Positions 35,114-43,953 of a DNA stretch of 64,000 nucleotides are shown one piece after another. Each line of letters starts with the position of its first letter. The first letter of the stretch is position 1. Both the position numbers and the translations under genes were made by a program. This DNA is from JBHICC01 sp046759385 (GTDB lineage: Bacteria > Pseudomonadota > Gammaproteobacteria > Acidiferrobacterales > SPGG2), in contig JBHICC010000009.1 of NCBI GenBank assembly GCA_046759385.1, positions 1-64,000 of the forward strand, written 5' to 3'. The notes beneath the pieces are model-generated. The model did no database searches and was not told the DNA's origin. It was given only the letters and a program-made list of their open reading frames with translations.

Positions 35114-36019
35114 ATGGCCGCCCCGCTTGCATTCGCCGATGTCGCGAATAACCCCTTAAGCCCGCTGCTTGAGGGGCCTAAAGGCGCCTTCGTGCGCCGC
35201 TGGGTACCTCTGATCATCAATGTTGCGGCGCTGTTGTTACTGGCCGCCGCGATGGCCGACTGGACCTGGCGGCTGGTCGGCCCGCCGTCACAACCTACCC
35301 TGAGTTCTTCAGGGGCGCCGACCGCAAGTGCTGGTCAGGCCTACAACCTGCAAGCGCTGCTCGCGGCACACCTGTTTGGCGAAGCCGCCACGGCCGGACC
35401 GGTGGCAACCCGGCCGGTGGCGGACATTCCCCCAAGCAGTCTCGATCTGATCCTGACCGGGATCGTCGCTGCCGGTCCCGAGAGTTTCGCGTTGATCAAG
35501 GTTAACACCGAGCCTGAGGCGCCGTTCGCCATCGGCGAAGAGATTACCCACGGCGTGACCCTGCGCGAGGTTTATCCCGACCGCGCCATTATTCAGCGTC
35601 GCGGTGTGACTGAGGCATTACTGCTTGAGGATGCGGCGGCATCGCTCGGCGAAACAGCGACCGCGACACCCGCGGCGGGCCCCGGTGGTATCCAGGCACA
35701 GGGCGGTAACAACTACAGCGTCGATCGGGAAATGATCAAGCGCGAACTGCGCAACCCGGATGTCTTTCGCCAGGCATTGATTGTCCCCAATGCCGGCGGC
35801 GGGTTCTTGGTCCGTCAGATTCAGCCCGGGAGCATCTATGCGAAGTTGGGCCTGCAGGTGGGGGACGTGGTTCGTAAGATCAACGGCCGCACTCTCAACT
35901 CGGTTGACGAGGTGCTTCGCCTTTATCAGCAACTGGGCGGCGTCGATCAGGTCGGTGCGGTGCAGCTGGAGGTGATGCGTGCCGGCCGCTTGCAGCAACT
36001 CGAGTACACGCTGCAATGA
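35114..36019 (+). CDS. gspC: type II secretion system protein GspC
   Basis: 301 residues from ATG 35114. One membrane helix at about residues 36-55 (PLIINVAALLLLAAAMAD) is preceded by a short cytoplasmic segment. The periplasmic HR domain (LDLILTGIVAAGPESFALIK, residues 116-135 approx.) contacts the GspD secretin, and the C-terminal PDZ-like domain (F-L-V-R-Q-I-Q-P-G-S-I-Y-A-K-L-G-L-Q-V-G-D) can select substrates. It links the inner-membrane platform to the outer-membrane channel. First gene of a 12-gene operon. Confidence 0.93.
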   Translation: MAAPLAFADVANNPLSPLLEGPKGAFVRRWVPLIINVAALLLLAAAMADWTWRLVGPPSQPTLSSSGAPTASAGQAYNLQALLAAHLFGEAATAGPVATRPVADIPPSSLDLILTGIVAAGPESFALIKVNTEPEAPFAIGEEITHGVTLREVYPDRAIIQRRGVTEALLLEDAAASLGETATATPAAGPGGIQAQGGNNYSVDREMIKRELRNPDVFRQALIVPNAGGGFLVRQIQPGSIYAKLGLQVGDVVRKINGRTLNSVDEVLRLYQQLGGVDQVGAVQLEVMRAGRLQQLEYTLQ

Positions 36020-36050
36020 GAAACGATTTAAGAAAAATGATAGGCGAGAA

Positions 36051-38249
36051 ATGAAACAAACCTTGTCGATCGTCCGCGTGTTGGGCATCGTTTTGGTTTC
36101 TTCGACGGCGCTGGCGCAGACACGCGGCACCGAGCCGCTGGGTCCGCCGAACGTGACGGCAGCGCCGCCCCCCGCGCAGGCGTCACCCACCGCGAAACCG
36201 AATAACAACCGGCTGCGCAAGGGTCAGGTCCTGTTTAACTTCCAGCGCGCCGACATCGAGGCGGTGGTGAAAACCGTGTCGCAGATGACCGGCCGCAACT
36301 TTATCTTAGACCCGCGCGTGAAAGGCAAGATCACCATCATTTCGGCGACGCCGGTGTCAAAGCGCGCGGCGTATCAGGTGTTCTTGTCTGCGTTGAAGGC
36401 GCAAGGCTTCACTGCCGTGCGCGCGCCGGGCCGCGCGGTGAAGATCGTGCCGGTCGCTGAAGGCAAGCAAAACGCACGTATTAGCTTCGGCCCGGAACCG
36501 CGTGGTGGCGAACAAATGGCCAGCCACGTGGTCATCATTCAACATGGCGTGGCCGCGCAAATGGTGCAGCTGTTGCGACCGCTGATGGCGCCAACAAGCC
36601 AACTGTCGGCGTACGCGCCGGCAAACGCGTTGATCATTACCGATTACGCCAACAACATCCGGCGGTTGCTGGGCATCATTGATGACATCGACCGACCGGT
36701 GAGCACCGAAGTCACGGTGATTCCGCTGGAACATGCGTCGGCCCTGGATATTGCCGATCTCATCGGCCGCTTGGCGGCCCCCAGAGGGCTACCGCGCCAG
36801 CGCACCGCCGGCCGCCAACAGGCCGCGCCCGCCGCCGCTCTCGATGGCCAGCGTTTCAGCATCGTGCCGGATCTGCGCACGAACAGCTTGCTCGTGCGCA
36901 CGGATAATCCGGGTCGGCTAACGCAACTGCGCACGCTCATCGTCAAGCTCGATGTGCCGGCCAGGGAAGGCGGCCAAACCCGCGTCGTTTATCTGAAGAA
37001 TGCCGATGCGTTGCAGATGGCTGAAATCTTGAAAGGGCTGGTCGGTGGCCTCGCCGGCCTGACCACACCGACCGGCACCACACCGGCACAAGCGCGGGCG
37101 ACCGCCGCGCGAGCTGTTTCCGCTGCCGCCCTGATCCAGGCCGATGAGGGCACGAATGCGCTGATCATTCAGGCGCCGGATGCGATTTATAACAACTTGC
37201 GCGCGGTCATCGAGAAACTCGATGTGCGCCGCGCGCAAGTGTTTGTCGAAACCCTGATTGCGGCCATCCAGACCGACAAGCTGCGCGATTTAGGCCTTCA
37301 ATGGACCGGCGCCGGTTCTAGTGGTGGCAACGCGGGCGCCGCCCTCATCAACTTCCCCGCATTCGGCACCGGCATCGTGCAAACCATACTCGACCCCACC
37401 GGCACCCTCACGACTGCGGCCGGCTTGACGTTGGCGTTCTTGGGCAAAGAAACGACCTTGCCCGACGGTACCAAGGTGCGCGGATTGAACGCGTTGGGTC
37501 GCGCGTTAGATGAGAAAGGCTTCGGCACCATTCTGTCGACCCCGAATATTCTGACCTTGGACAATGCGGAGGCGAAGATCACGGTGGCGCGCAACGTGCC
37601 GTTCGTCACCGGCAGCTTTGCACAGGCCACGGGCGTTGAGGGCACCGTGAATCCGTTTCAGACCATCGAACGCGCGGACGTGGGGATCGTGCTGAAAGTG
37701 AAACCGCAGATCTCCGAAGGCAACACGGTCAAGCTCGAGATCTTCCAAGAAGTCTCCACGCTCGATGAGGAGCCTGTCGGTGGCGCCGTCGATGTAACCA
37801 CGCGCAAACGCACGTTGGAGACCACGGTCGTGGTCGATAACGGCAATACCGTCGTATTGGGCGGGCTCATCGACGAGCAGGTCGACCAAGATGAGCAAGG
37901 GGTCGCCGGGCTGGCGAGCGCACCCGGCTTGGGCGGGCTGTTTCGGCAGCGAAAGAAGACAACCGATAAGACGAATCTGATGATCTTCCTGCGCCCGACG
38001 ATTATTCGGCGCGCCGGGGACACGCGAGATATCACCGCCGACCGCTATGCCACCATGCTGCAAGACAAAGCGGGCGTGGATCCGCTGCCCTCGCAAGTGC
38101 TCGATAGCTTCACCGCGCAGACCCTGGTGCGCTATCCGGCCTCGCCGAGCGATTACGAAGACGACCGGTCCAGACTGCCCGAGGAAAAGCTGTTGGGGCC
38201 GCCGTATGTGCGCGATAATGAACCTGACACCCCTTGGCAGGAACCGTAG
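36051..38249 (+). CDS. gspD: type II secretion system secretin GspD
   Basis: 732 residues from ATG 36051 (MKQTLSIVRVLGIVLVSSTA, signal peptide ending ALA); upstream frame overlaps gspC. It forms the outer-membrane channel. Domains: N0 (F-Q-R-A-D-I-E-A-V-V-K-T-V-S-Q), three N1-N3 repeats with V-I-P-L-E-H-A-S-A-L-D-I and V-Y-L-K-N-A-D-A-L-Q-M strands, then the secretin core (AKITVARNVPFVTG, V-V-L-G-G-L-I-D-E-Q, L-M-I-F-L-R-P-T-I-I) and an Asp/Pro-rich S-domain tail. No lipobox. The N2-N3 linker has a Pro/Gly/Gln-rich insert. Confidence 0.96.
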   Translation: MKQTLSIVRVLGIVLVSSTALAQTRGTEPLGPPNVTAAPPPAQASPTAKPNNNRLRKGQVLFNFQRADIEAVVKTVSQMTGRNFILDPRVKGKITIISATPVSKRAAYQVFLSALKAQGFTAVRAPGRAVKIVPVAEGKQNARISFGPEPRGGEQMASHVVIIQHGVAAQMVQLLRPLMAPTSQLSAYAPANALIITDYANNIRRLLGIIDDIDRPVSTEVTVIPLEHASALDIADLIGRLAAPRGLPRQRTAGRQQAAPAAALDGQRFSIVPDLRTNSLLVRTDNPGRLTQLRTLIVKLDVPAREGGQTRVVYLKNADALQMAEILKGLVGGLAGLTTPTGTTPAQARATAARAVSAAALIQADEGTNALIIQAPDAIYNNLRAVIEKLDVRRAQVFVETLIAAIQTDKLRDLGLQWTGAGSSGGNAGAALINFPAFGTGIVQTILDPTGTLTTAAGLTLAFLGKETTLPDGTKVRGLNALGRALDEKGFGTILSTPNILTLDNAEAKITVARNVPFVTGSFAQATGVEGTVNPFQTIERADVGIVLKVKPQISEGNTVKLEIFQEVSTLDEEPVGGAVDVTTRKRTLETTVVVDNGNTVVLGGLIDEQVDQDEQGVAGLASAPGLGGLFRQRKKTTDKTNLMIFLRPTIIRRAGDTRDITADRYATMLQDKAGVDPLPSQVLDSFTAQTLVRYPASPSDYEDDRSRLPEEKLLGPPYVRDNEPDTPWQEP

Positions 38250-38269
38250 GCGTCCGAAATCGCTTGTCC

Positions 38270-39787
38270 ATGCAGTCAGCCGCTCCCGATCCCCAGGCGC
38301 TCGATGCGCAGTGCGCGCAGCGCCTACCCTACCATTTCGCCAAGCGCCACGGCGTCATTAGCGCCCGCGAAGTTGACGCCGGCATCGAGGTGTGGGCCCG
38401 GCCCGGCGTCAGCAGCGCCGTGCTCGCCGAGTTGCAACGCACCCTAGGCGAAGCCGTCCAGCTGCTGGAGCTCTCCGCTGACGCCTTCGATGAAGCGCTG
38501 ACCCACGCCTATGAGCGCGGCATGACGCAGGCGATGCAGATCGTCGATGACCTCGATAGCGATCAGGATCTGGCCGAGCTCGCGCAAAACCTGCCGCAGG
38601 TCGCCGATCTGCTCGAAAGCGAGGACGACGCTCCGATCGTGCGTCTCATCAACGCGCTGCTTACGCAAGCGGTGCGCGACGGTGCCTCTGATATCCATAT
38701 CGAGCCGTTCGAGACCCGCTCGGTGGCGCGCTTGCGCATCGACGGCGTCTTGCGCGACGTGCTCGAACCGCAGCAGGCACTGCATGGCGTGATCGTCTCG
38801 CGCGTGAAAATCATGGCACGACTGGACATTGCCGAGAAACGCCTGCCGCAAGACGGGCGCATCACTTTACGGGTCGCCGGCCGCCCAGTAGATGTGCGCG
38901 TGTCTACGCTGCCGACCGCTCACGGTGAACGGGTAGTAATGCGATTATTGGATAAGCAAGCGGGGCGGCTCGATTTGACCGGCCTCGGCATGGCCGAAGA
39001 GACCTTGGCCAATCTCGATTACCTGATTCATCAGCCGCACGGCATTATTCTGGTCACGGGGCCCACCGGCTCGGGCAAGACCACGACCTTGTATGCGGCG
39101 TTATCGCGACTCGACACTAAGCGCCACAACATTATGACGGTCGAGGATCCAATCGAATACGACCTCGACGGTGTCGGTCAGACACCGGTCAACAGCAAGA
39201 TCGACCTGAGCTTTGCCCGCGCGCTACGCGCGATCCTGCGCCAAGACCCGGACATCATCATGATCGGCGAGATCCGCGATCTGGAGACGGCGCAGATCGC
39301 TGTACAGGCGAGTCTCACGGGGCATCTGGTGCTCGCGACCTTACACACCAACGACTCCGTGGGTGCCGTCACCCGGCTTGTTGATATGGGGGTCGAGCCG
39401 TTCCTCGTCGCCTCAAGCCTGCTCGGCGTGCTGGCGCAGCGTTTGGTGCGCCGAGTCTGTCCCGAGTGTCGTGAAGGCCATGCGCCCGATACCGCCGAAT
39501 GCCGGCTGCTCGGCATCGGCGAAGAGGAGGCCCAAGCAATGCAAATTTATGCGCCGGCGGGGTGTCCCGCGTGCGGCCACACCGGATACCACGGGCGAAC
39601 CGGTGTGTTCGAACTGTTGTGGATGGATCAGAAGTTGCGCGCACTGATTCACGACGGCGCCGGCGAGGGCCCTCTGCGCGCGCAGGGTGAAACCTTAGGG
39701 ATGACCAGCATCCGCGACGATGGCATTCGGTGGGTCAAGGCCGGCGCGACCAGTCTTGAAGAGGTCTTACGCGTAGCGCGCGAGTAA
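38270..39787 (+). CDS. gspE: type II secretion ATPase GspE
   Basis: 505 residues from ATG 38270; an upstream in-frame start at 38234 overlaps gspD. The ATPase powers pseudopilus assembly from the cytoplasm. Walker A G-P-T-G-S-G-K-T-T-T at about residues 264-273, Asp box and Walker B I-I-M-I-G-E-I-R-D near 329, and the tetracysteine zinc site C-P-E-C (about 396) and C-P-A-C (about 431) of the GspE type. The N-terminal domain binds GspL. No clear Shine-Dalgarno; likely coupled to gspD. Confidence 0.96.
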   Translation: MQSAAPDPQALDAQCAQRLPYHFAKRHGVISAREVDAGIEVWARPGVSSAVLAELQRTLGEAVQLLELSADAFDEALTHAYERGMTQAMQIVDDLDSDQDLAELAQNLPQVADLLESEDDAPIVRLINALLTQAVRDGASDIHIEPFETRSVARLRIDGVLRDVLEPQQALHGVIVSRVKIMARLDIAEKRLPQDGRITLRVAGRPVDVRVSTLPTAHGERVVMRLLDKQAGRLDLTGLGMAEETLANLDYLIHQPHGIILVTGPTGSGKTTTLYAALSRLDTKRHNIMTVEDPIEYDLDGVGQTPVNSKIDLSFARALRAILRQDPDIIMIGEIRDLETAQIAVQASLTGHLVLATLHTNDSVGAVTRLVDMGVEPFLVASSLLGVLAQRLVRRVCPECREGHAPDTAECRLLGIGEEEAQAMQIYAPAGCPACGHTGYHGRTGVFELLWMDQKLRALIHDGAGEGPLRAQGETLGMTSIRDDGIRWVKAGATSLEEVLRVARE

Positions 39788-39791
39788 AGCG

Positions 39792-41009
39792 ATGGCGGCG
39801 TTTGAGTATCACGCGCTCGATCTTCGCGGGCGCACCGTCAAAGGCGTCATCGAGGGCGACGCGGAGCGCCAAGTCCGATCGACGCTGCGTGATCGTGGTC
39901 TTATGCCGCTGCGCGTCGATGCCATCAGTGCCGAGTCGGCGGCACGCAGCGGTGGAAGCTTCGGCTGGCGCCGCGGTATCTCCAGTAACGAGCTCGCCCT
40001 CATTACGCGTCAGTTTGCTACCCTCGTGCGCGCCGGCCTCACGATCGAGGAGTGCCTCGATGCTTTGATCGAGCAGACCGACTCGGCCCGGACGCGTAAG
40101 GTGCTTGCCGGGGTGCGCGGTCGAGTGCTCGAAGGTCAGTCACTGGCGCGTGCGCTCGGCAATTTTCCCAATGCGTTCCCGGACATTTACCGCAATATGG
40201 TCGATGCCGGCGAACAGAGTGGGCAATTAGATGATGTGCTCGAACGGCTCGCGGACTACACCGAAAACCGGCAGGCGTTGCGGCAAAAGGTCGGATTGGC
40301 TTTCATTTATCCCGGACTGGTGACGTTGGTCGCTATTGTCATCGTCGGGTTTCTGTTGGTCTATGTCGTGCCGCAGGTGACGCGTGTGTTTGAGAACACC
40401 GGGCAGACCTTGCCATTGTTGACACGGTTGCTCATTGGCGTCAGCGACTTCGTACGTGCGGGGGGTGTTTGGTGGTTTGCCGGCCTACTCGGTTTTTTCC
40501 TGTGCGCGCGTCTGGCATTGCGCAACACCGGCTTGCGCCAGCGGTGGCACCGACTGCTATTGCGGTTGCCGCTGATTGGCCGACTCTTGCGTGGCACTAA
40601 TGCCGCTCGCTTCGCCAGCACCTTAGGCATTCTCACCTCAAGCGGTATTCCGCTGCTGCAGGCGATGCAGGCCGCGGTACTCGTGGTCACTAACCTACCA
40701 ATGCGTGCCGCCGTGGAACACGCGCTGCGTCAGGTGCGTGAAGGTGCGAGCCTGGCACGGGCGCTTGACAGAGCCAAGCTATTTCCGCCGATGGTGATCC
40801 ATCTAATCGGCAGCGGTGAGGCCAGTGGCAATCTAGACAAAATGCTCGAGCGCGCCGCGGACACACAAGCACGCGAGCTTGAGAACTGGGTACGCGCACT
40901 GACGGCCCTGTTAGAACCGGTGATGATCCTTATCGTCGGCGCGATCGTCGGCTGTATTGTCATTGCGATGTTATTACCTATCTTTGAAATGAATCAGTTA
41001 ATCAGGTGA
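39792..41009 (+). CDS. gspF: type II secretion inner-membrane platform GspF
   Basis: 405 residues. Two T2SSF domains and three membrane helices (about residues 170-195, 220-238, 375-398). Markers: A-L-D-L-R-G-R-T-V-K-G near the start, L-A-L-I-T-R-Q-F-A-T-L-V-R-A-G-L-T-I-E-E-C-L, G-E-Q-S-G-Q-L-D-D-V-L and G-S-G-E-A-S-G-N-L-D-K-M-L repeats. It is the rotor-like membrane component next to GspE. It starts four bases after gspE and its stop is followed nine bases later by the gspG ATG. Confidence 0.96.
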   Translation: MAAFEYHALDLRGRTVKGVIEGDAERQVRSTLRDRGLMPLRVDAISAESAARSGGSFGWRRGISSNELALITRQFATLVRAGLTIEECLDALIEQTDSARTRKVLAGVRGRVLEGQSLARALGNFPNAFPDIYRNMVDAGEQSGQLDDVLERLADYTENRQALRQKVGLAFIYPGLVTLVAIVIVGFLLVYVVPQVTRVFENTGQTLPLLTRLLIGVSDFVRAGGVWWFAGLLGFFLCARLALRNTGLRQRWHRLLLRLPLIGRLLRGTNAARFASTLGILTSSGIPLLQAMQAAVLVVTNLPMRAAVEHALRQVREGASLARALDRAKLFPPMVIHLIGSGEASGNLDKMLERAADTQARELENWVRALTALLEPVMILIVGAIVGCIVIAMLLPIFEMNQLIR

Positions 41010-41017
41010 ATCGGAAC

Positions 41018-41464
41018 ATGTCACGCTATAGCGCACGGAGTCGCTGCCGATGGGCGGGCTTTACGTTGATGGAAGTCCTTGTCGTTGTTGTCATTCTCGG
41101 TATCCTGGCCGCACTCGTCGTACCCCGCATTATGGAGCGACCCGATGAAGCGCGCCTGATCGCGGCGAAGAACGACGTTCGCGCGATTGTCAGTGCGTTG
41201 AAGCTTTATCGACTCGACAACGGCAGCTACCCGAGCACCGAGCAAGGGCTGTTGGCACTGGTGCAGCGGCCGGATAACGCAAGAAACTGGAAAAGCGGCG
41301 GGTACCTCGATCGAGTCCCTAAGGATCCGTGGGGTGTCGAGTACCAATATCTAAGTCCAGGCATTCGTGGCGAAATCGACGTGTTCAGTCTTGGCGCCGA
41401 CAACGCGCCCGGGGGCGAAGGCAAAAACGCCGAGATCGGATCCTGGAATCTCGCCAATGAATGA
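41018..41464 (+). CDS. gspG: major pseudopilin GspG
   Basis: 148 residues from ATG 41018 (AGGTGA upstream); a GTG at 41006 would add four. The leader ends in Gly before F-T-L-M-E-V-L-V-V-V-V-I-L-G, the prepilin-peptidase site with Glu at +5 and the conserved hydrophobic helix. The globular part has the GspG marks R-L-D-N-G-S-Y-P-S-T-E-Q-G-L and P-K-D-P-W-G-V-E-Y-Q-Y, ending with the calcium-site loop F-S-L-G-A-D-N. It forms the pseudopilus shaft. Overlaps gspH by eight bases. Confidence 0.97.
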   Translation: MSRYSARSRCRWAGFTLMEVLVVVVILGILAALVVPRIMERPDEARLIAAKNDVRAIVSALKLYRLDNGSYPSTEQGLLALVQRPDNARNWKSGGYLDRVPKDPWGVEYQYLSPGIRGEIDVFSLGADNAPGGEGKNAEIGSWNLANE

Positions 41465-41990
41465 TTTCAGCTCGCACTTGCTAAAGCGCCGGTGGCATTT
41501 TGTTGCGGCATCGGGGTTCACGTTGATCGAAATGGTGGTCGTGATGCTGCTGCTGGTGATCATCGTCAGCATGGTCGCTATCAACTTGGACCCCGACGAC
41601 CGGGCAGCCGTGCGCCGGGAGGCGGAACGGCTTGCGCTACTCATGCAGGCAGCGCAACAAGAGGCCATTCTTCAGGGCCAGGTATTCGCGGTGGCGTTTG
41701 ATAGCGACGGCTATCACTTTCTGCGCCTTAGCGGCAAAGGCACACTGAAACCGATCAAACAGGACGATGTGCTGCGCGCGCGACTGCTGCCAGCGGGACT
41801 GCGAATCGTGGACGTCGAGATCGAAGGGGCGCAGTCAGAAGAACCGAGCGGTATCGTGCTTGAGCCGAGCGGTGATGTCCCCGAGTTCTCGGTGACCTTG
41901 ATCAAGGGCGAAGCACGTTGGCAGGTCAAAGGATCGCCGGCGGCGGGCATCCTGCCGGCAGATCCACGAGAAGATCATGCAAGGTCGTAA
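41457..41990 (+). CDS. gspH: minor pseudopilin GspH
   Basis: 177 residues from ATG 41457 inside the end of gspG. Prepilin site: G before F-T-L-I-E-M-V-V-V-M-L-L-L with Glu at +5, leader about 20 residues. The globular domain matches GspH: R-R-E-A-E-R-L-A-L-L-M-Q-A-A-Q-Q-E-A, then G-Y-H-F-L. GspH sits near the pseudopilus tip complex. The stop overlaps gspI. Confidence 0.9.
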   Translation: MNDFSSHLLKRRWHFVAASGFTLIEMVVVMLLLVIIVSMVAINLDPDDRAAVRREAERLALLMQAAQQEAILQGQVFAVAFDSDGYHFLRLSGKGTLKPIKQDDVLRARLLPAGLRIVDVEIEGAQSEEPSGIVLEPSGDVPEFSVTLIKGEARWQVKGSPAAGILPADPREDHARS

Positions 41991-42360
41991 GCCTCCGCGC
42001 GGCTTCGTGTTGGTCGAGGTACTGATCGCACTGGCGATACTCGCGATTGCGATGGCAGCCATTATCGGCGCTATCGCTCAGTCGATAGACACGACGGCGG
42101 CATTGCGCGATCGCAACGTGGCGATGTGGGTAGCGCAAGACCGGCTCGTCTTCCATCGAATGCGCCGCGATTGGCCAGCCACGCGCACTACAACCGGGAC
42201 CCGCGAGATGGCTGGCTACACGTGGCGCTGGCAGCAAGTGGTCATCACTACGCCGGTTGCAGAACTGAGGCGCATCGAAATCGAAGTACGCGAAGGAGAG
42301 CGGCCAGACGTGTTAGCGCGCCTAGTCGGGTTCCTGCGCGACCCGGGAGTCAAACCATGA
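41977..42360 (+). CDS. gspI: minor pseudopilin GspI
   Basis: 127 residues. Leader MQGRKPPRG, cleavage before F-V-L-V-E-V-L-I-A-L-A-I-L with Glu at +5. The short globular domain contains W-V-A-Q-D-R-L-V-F and Y-T-W-R-W-Q-Q, typical of GspI, which nucleates the tip complex with J and K. Overlaps gspH by 14 bases and gspJ by four. Confidence 0.93.
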   Translation: MQGRKPPRGFVLVEVLIALAILAIAMAAIIGAIAQSIDTTAALRDRNVAMWVAQDRLVFHRMRRDWPATRTTTGTREMAGYTWRWQQVVITTPVAELRRIEIEVREGERPDVLARLVGFLRDPGVKP

Positions 42361-43004
42361 CTATCAATGATAGTTGCCGACAACGTGGATTGACGTTAGT
42401 GGAACTACTAGTCGCCGTGGGTGTGTTTGCCATTTTTTCGGTGATGGCGTACGGCGCGCTTGATCAAGTGCTGCAGAATCGCGAAAGGGTCGAGGCGGAA
42501 CGGACTTTTTGGCGCGCATTGTCGCTCACCTACCTGCGCTTCGAGGACGACCTCTCACAGGTACGGGCGCGTCCTGTGCGCGATGTGGACGGACAACGCC
42601 TCGCTGCGCTCAAGGGACAGCCCACCGACACGCGCGCGGTTGCCGATCCGAGTATTGAGTTCACCCGCGGCGGCGTGTTCGTACTCGGCGATGCACGACG
42701 CAGCGACCTGCAGCGTGTGGGTTACCGCCTAGTCGACAATGCCTTGCTGCGCGTGACGTGGCCGATGCTGGATCGCGCTCCGCAAACGGAGCCGATCGAA
42801 AGCACCTTGCTCGAAGGCGTAGAAAACTTCCAGGTGCGCTTCTATGACCCGCAAAAAACGTGGCATGACCAATGGCCGGTCGAGGGTATTGCCGATGAGC
42901 TCCCCCGTGCGGTCGAGGTAACGATCGAGTTCAATGAGCGCGGTGAATTCACACGGTTGTTTGTCATCAATGGCCGATCGCTTCCGGACCTCATCTATTC
43001 ATAG
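42357..43004 (+). CDS. gspJ: minor pseudopilin GspJ
   Basis: 215 residues from ATG 42357, which overlaps the gspI stop (ATGA); a longer upstream frame runs through gspI and is not used. Prepilin site G before L-T-L-V-E-L-L-V-A-V-G-V-F, with Leu rather than Phe at +1. Globular domain with R-A-L-S-L-T-Y-L-R-F-E-D-D and V-E-V-T-I-E-F-N strands as in GspJ. Part of the I-J-K tip complex. Confidence 0.93.
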   Translation: MTINDSCRQRGLTLVELLVAVGVFAIFSVMAYGALDQVLQNRERVEAERTFWRALSLTYLRFEDDLSQVRARPVRDVDGQRLAALKGQPTDTRAVADPSIEFTRGGVFVLGDARRSDLQRVGYRLVDNALLRVTWPMLDRAPQTEPIESTLLEGVENFQVRFYDPQKTWHDQWPVEGIADELPRAVEVTIEFNERGEFTRLFVINGRSLPDLIYS

Positions 43005-43953
43005 GTCGCAGAACGGCGTGGCGATGATCACCGCGCTCTTGATCGTCGCCATTGCCACGACCGTGGCCGCGTCGCTCAGCTTAGGACAGCAGGTCTGGTT
43101 GCGCCAAGCACAAAACCTCCTCGACCACACACAAGCGTCCGCGGTTCGTAGCGGAGTGATCGAATGGGCCGCCATCATCCTCACGAAAGACGCTAAGGAC
43201 AACCAGGTCGATGATCTCACCGAGGAATGGGCCACCGCCTTGCCACCGCTTCCGGCTGAAGGTGGCCTGGTTGCCGGCAACATCCATGATGCACAAGGGC
43301 GATTTAATCTGAATAACCTTGTGCGCGGCGGCAATGCCAGCACTAATGACATCGCTGTTTTTCAGCGACTATTAGAGTCGCAGGAATTGCCGCGCGAGCT
43401 CGCCGATGCAGTTGTGGACTGGCTCGATAGCGACAGCCAATCGCAGCCCAACGGCGCCGAGGACGTCGATTACTTAAGCAACGAGCGCCCTTACCGAGCC
43501 GCCAATCAGCTTCTGCACAGTGTCAACGAGCTGCGATTGATAAAAGGTTTCGATGCCAAGGCAGTCGAGCGCTTGCGCCCACTGGTCACCGCCTTACCTC
43601 AGATCACTGCGATTAACATCAATACTGCATCTGCGATCGTGTTTGGCGCCCTATTCTCGGAGCTGTCTTTCTCCGAGGCCGAAAACTTGCTGAAAGATCG
43701 GGAGGATCGCCCGTTCAAGAGTGCCGATGATCTCAAACAACGCTTGCCCACTGACGTCGCTCCGCCCAAGGTGTCATATGATGTGCGTAGTAGTTTCTTC
43801 GAGGTGAGAGTCGACAGCTTGTTCGGACGCTTGCAACAACGCGCGCGCGCATTGTTGCTACGGACTGAGAACGCGCCCGTGCGAGTGATTTGGCAGCAAC
43901 GCGAACTGGTCGTCACCGAGGCCGATCAGGAGCCGAGTGCGGATGAGGGTTAA
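42970..43953 (+). CDS. gspK: minor pseudopilin GspK
   Basis: 327 residues. I choose ATG 42970 because it leaves a 19-residue leader before the cleavage site G^V-A-M-I-T-A-L-L-I; an earlier frame start at 42934 is possible. GspK characteristically lacks Glu at +5 (here Thr), which marks it as the tip cap. The large alpha domain carries D-A-Q-G-R-F-N-L-N-N-L and I-N-I-N-T-A-S-A-I-V-F-G. Overlaps gspJ by 35 bases and gspL by 17. Confidence 0.93.
   Translation: MADRFRTSSIHRSQNGVAMITALLIVAIATTVAASLSLGQQVWLRQAQNLLDHTQASAVRSGVIEWAAIILTKDAKDNQVDDLTEEWATALPPLPAEGGLVAGNIHDAQGRFNLNNLVRGGNASTNDIAVFQRLLESQELPRELADAVVDWLDSDSQSQPNGAEDVDYLSNERPYRAANQLLHSVNELRLIKGFDAKAVERLRPLVTALPQITAININTASAIVFGALFSELSFSEAENLLKDREDRPFKSADDLKQRLPTDVAPPKVSYDVRSSFFEVRVDSLFGRLQQRARALLLRTENAPVRVIWQQRELVVTEADQEPSADEG

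Noticed and set aside
37506..38096. Long reverse ORF inside gspD (196 codons)
   Set aside because: Shadow frame of a GC-rich gene. Similar long reverse frames occur throughout gspC-N and none has start signals or domains.
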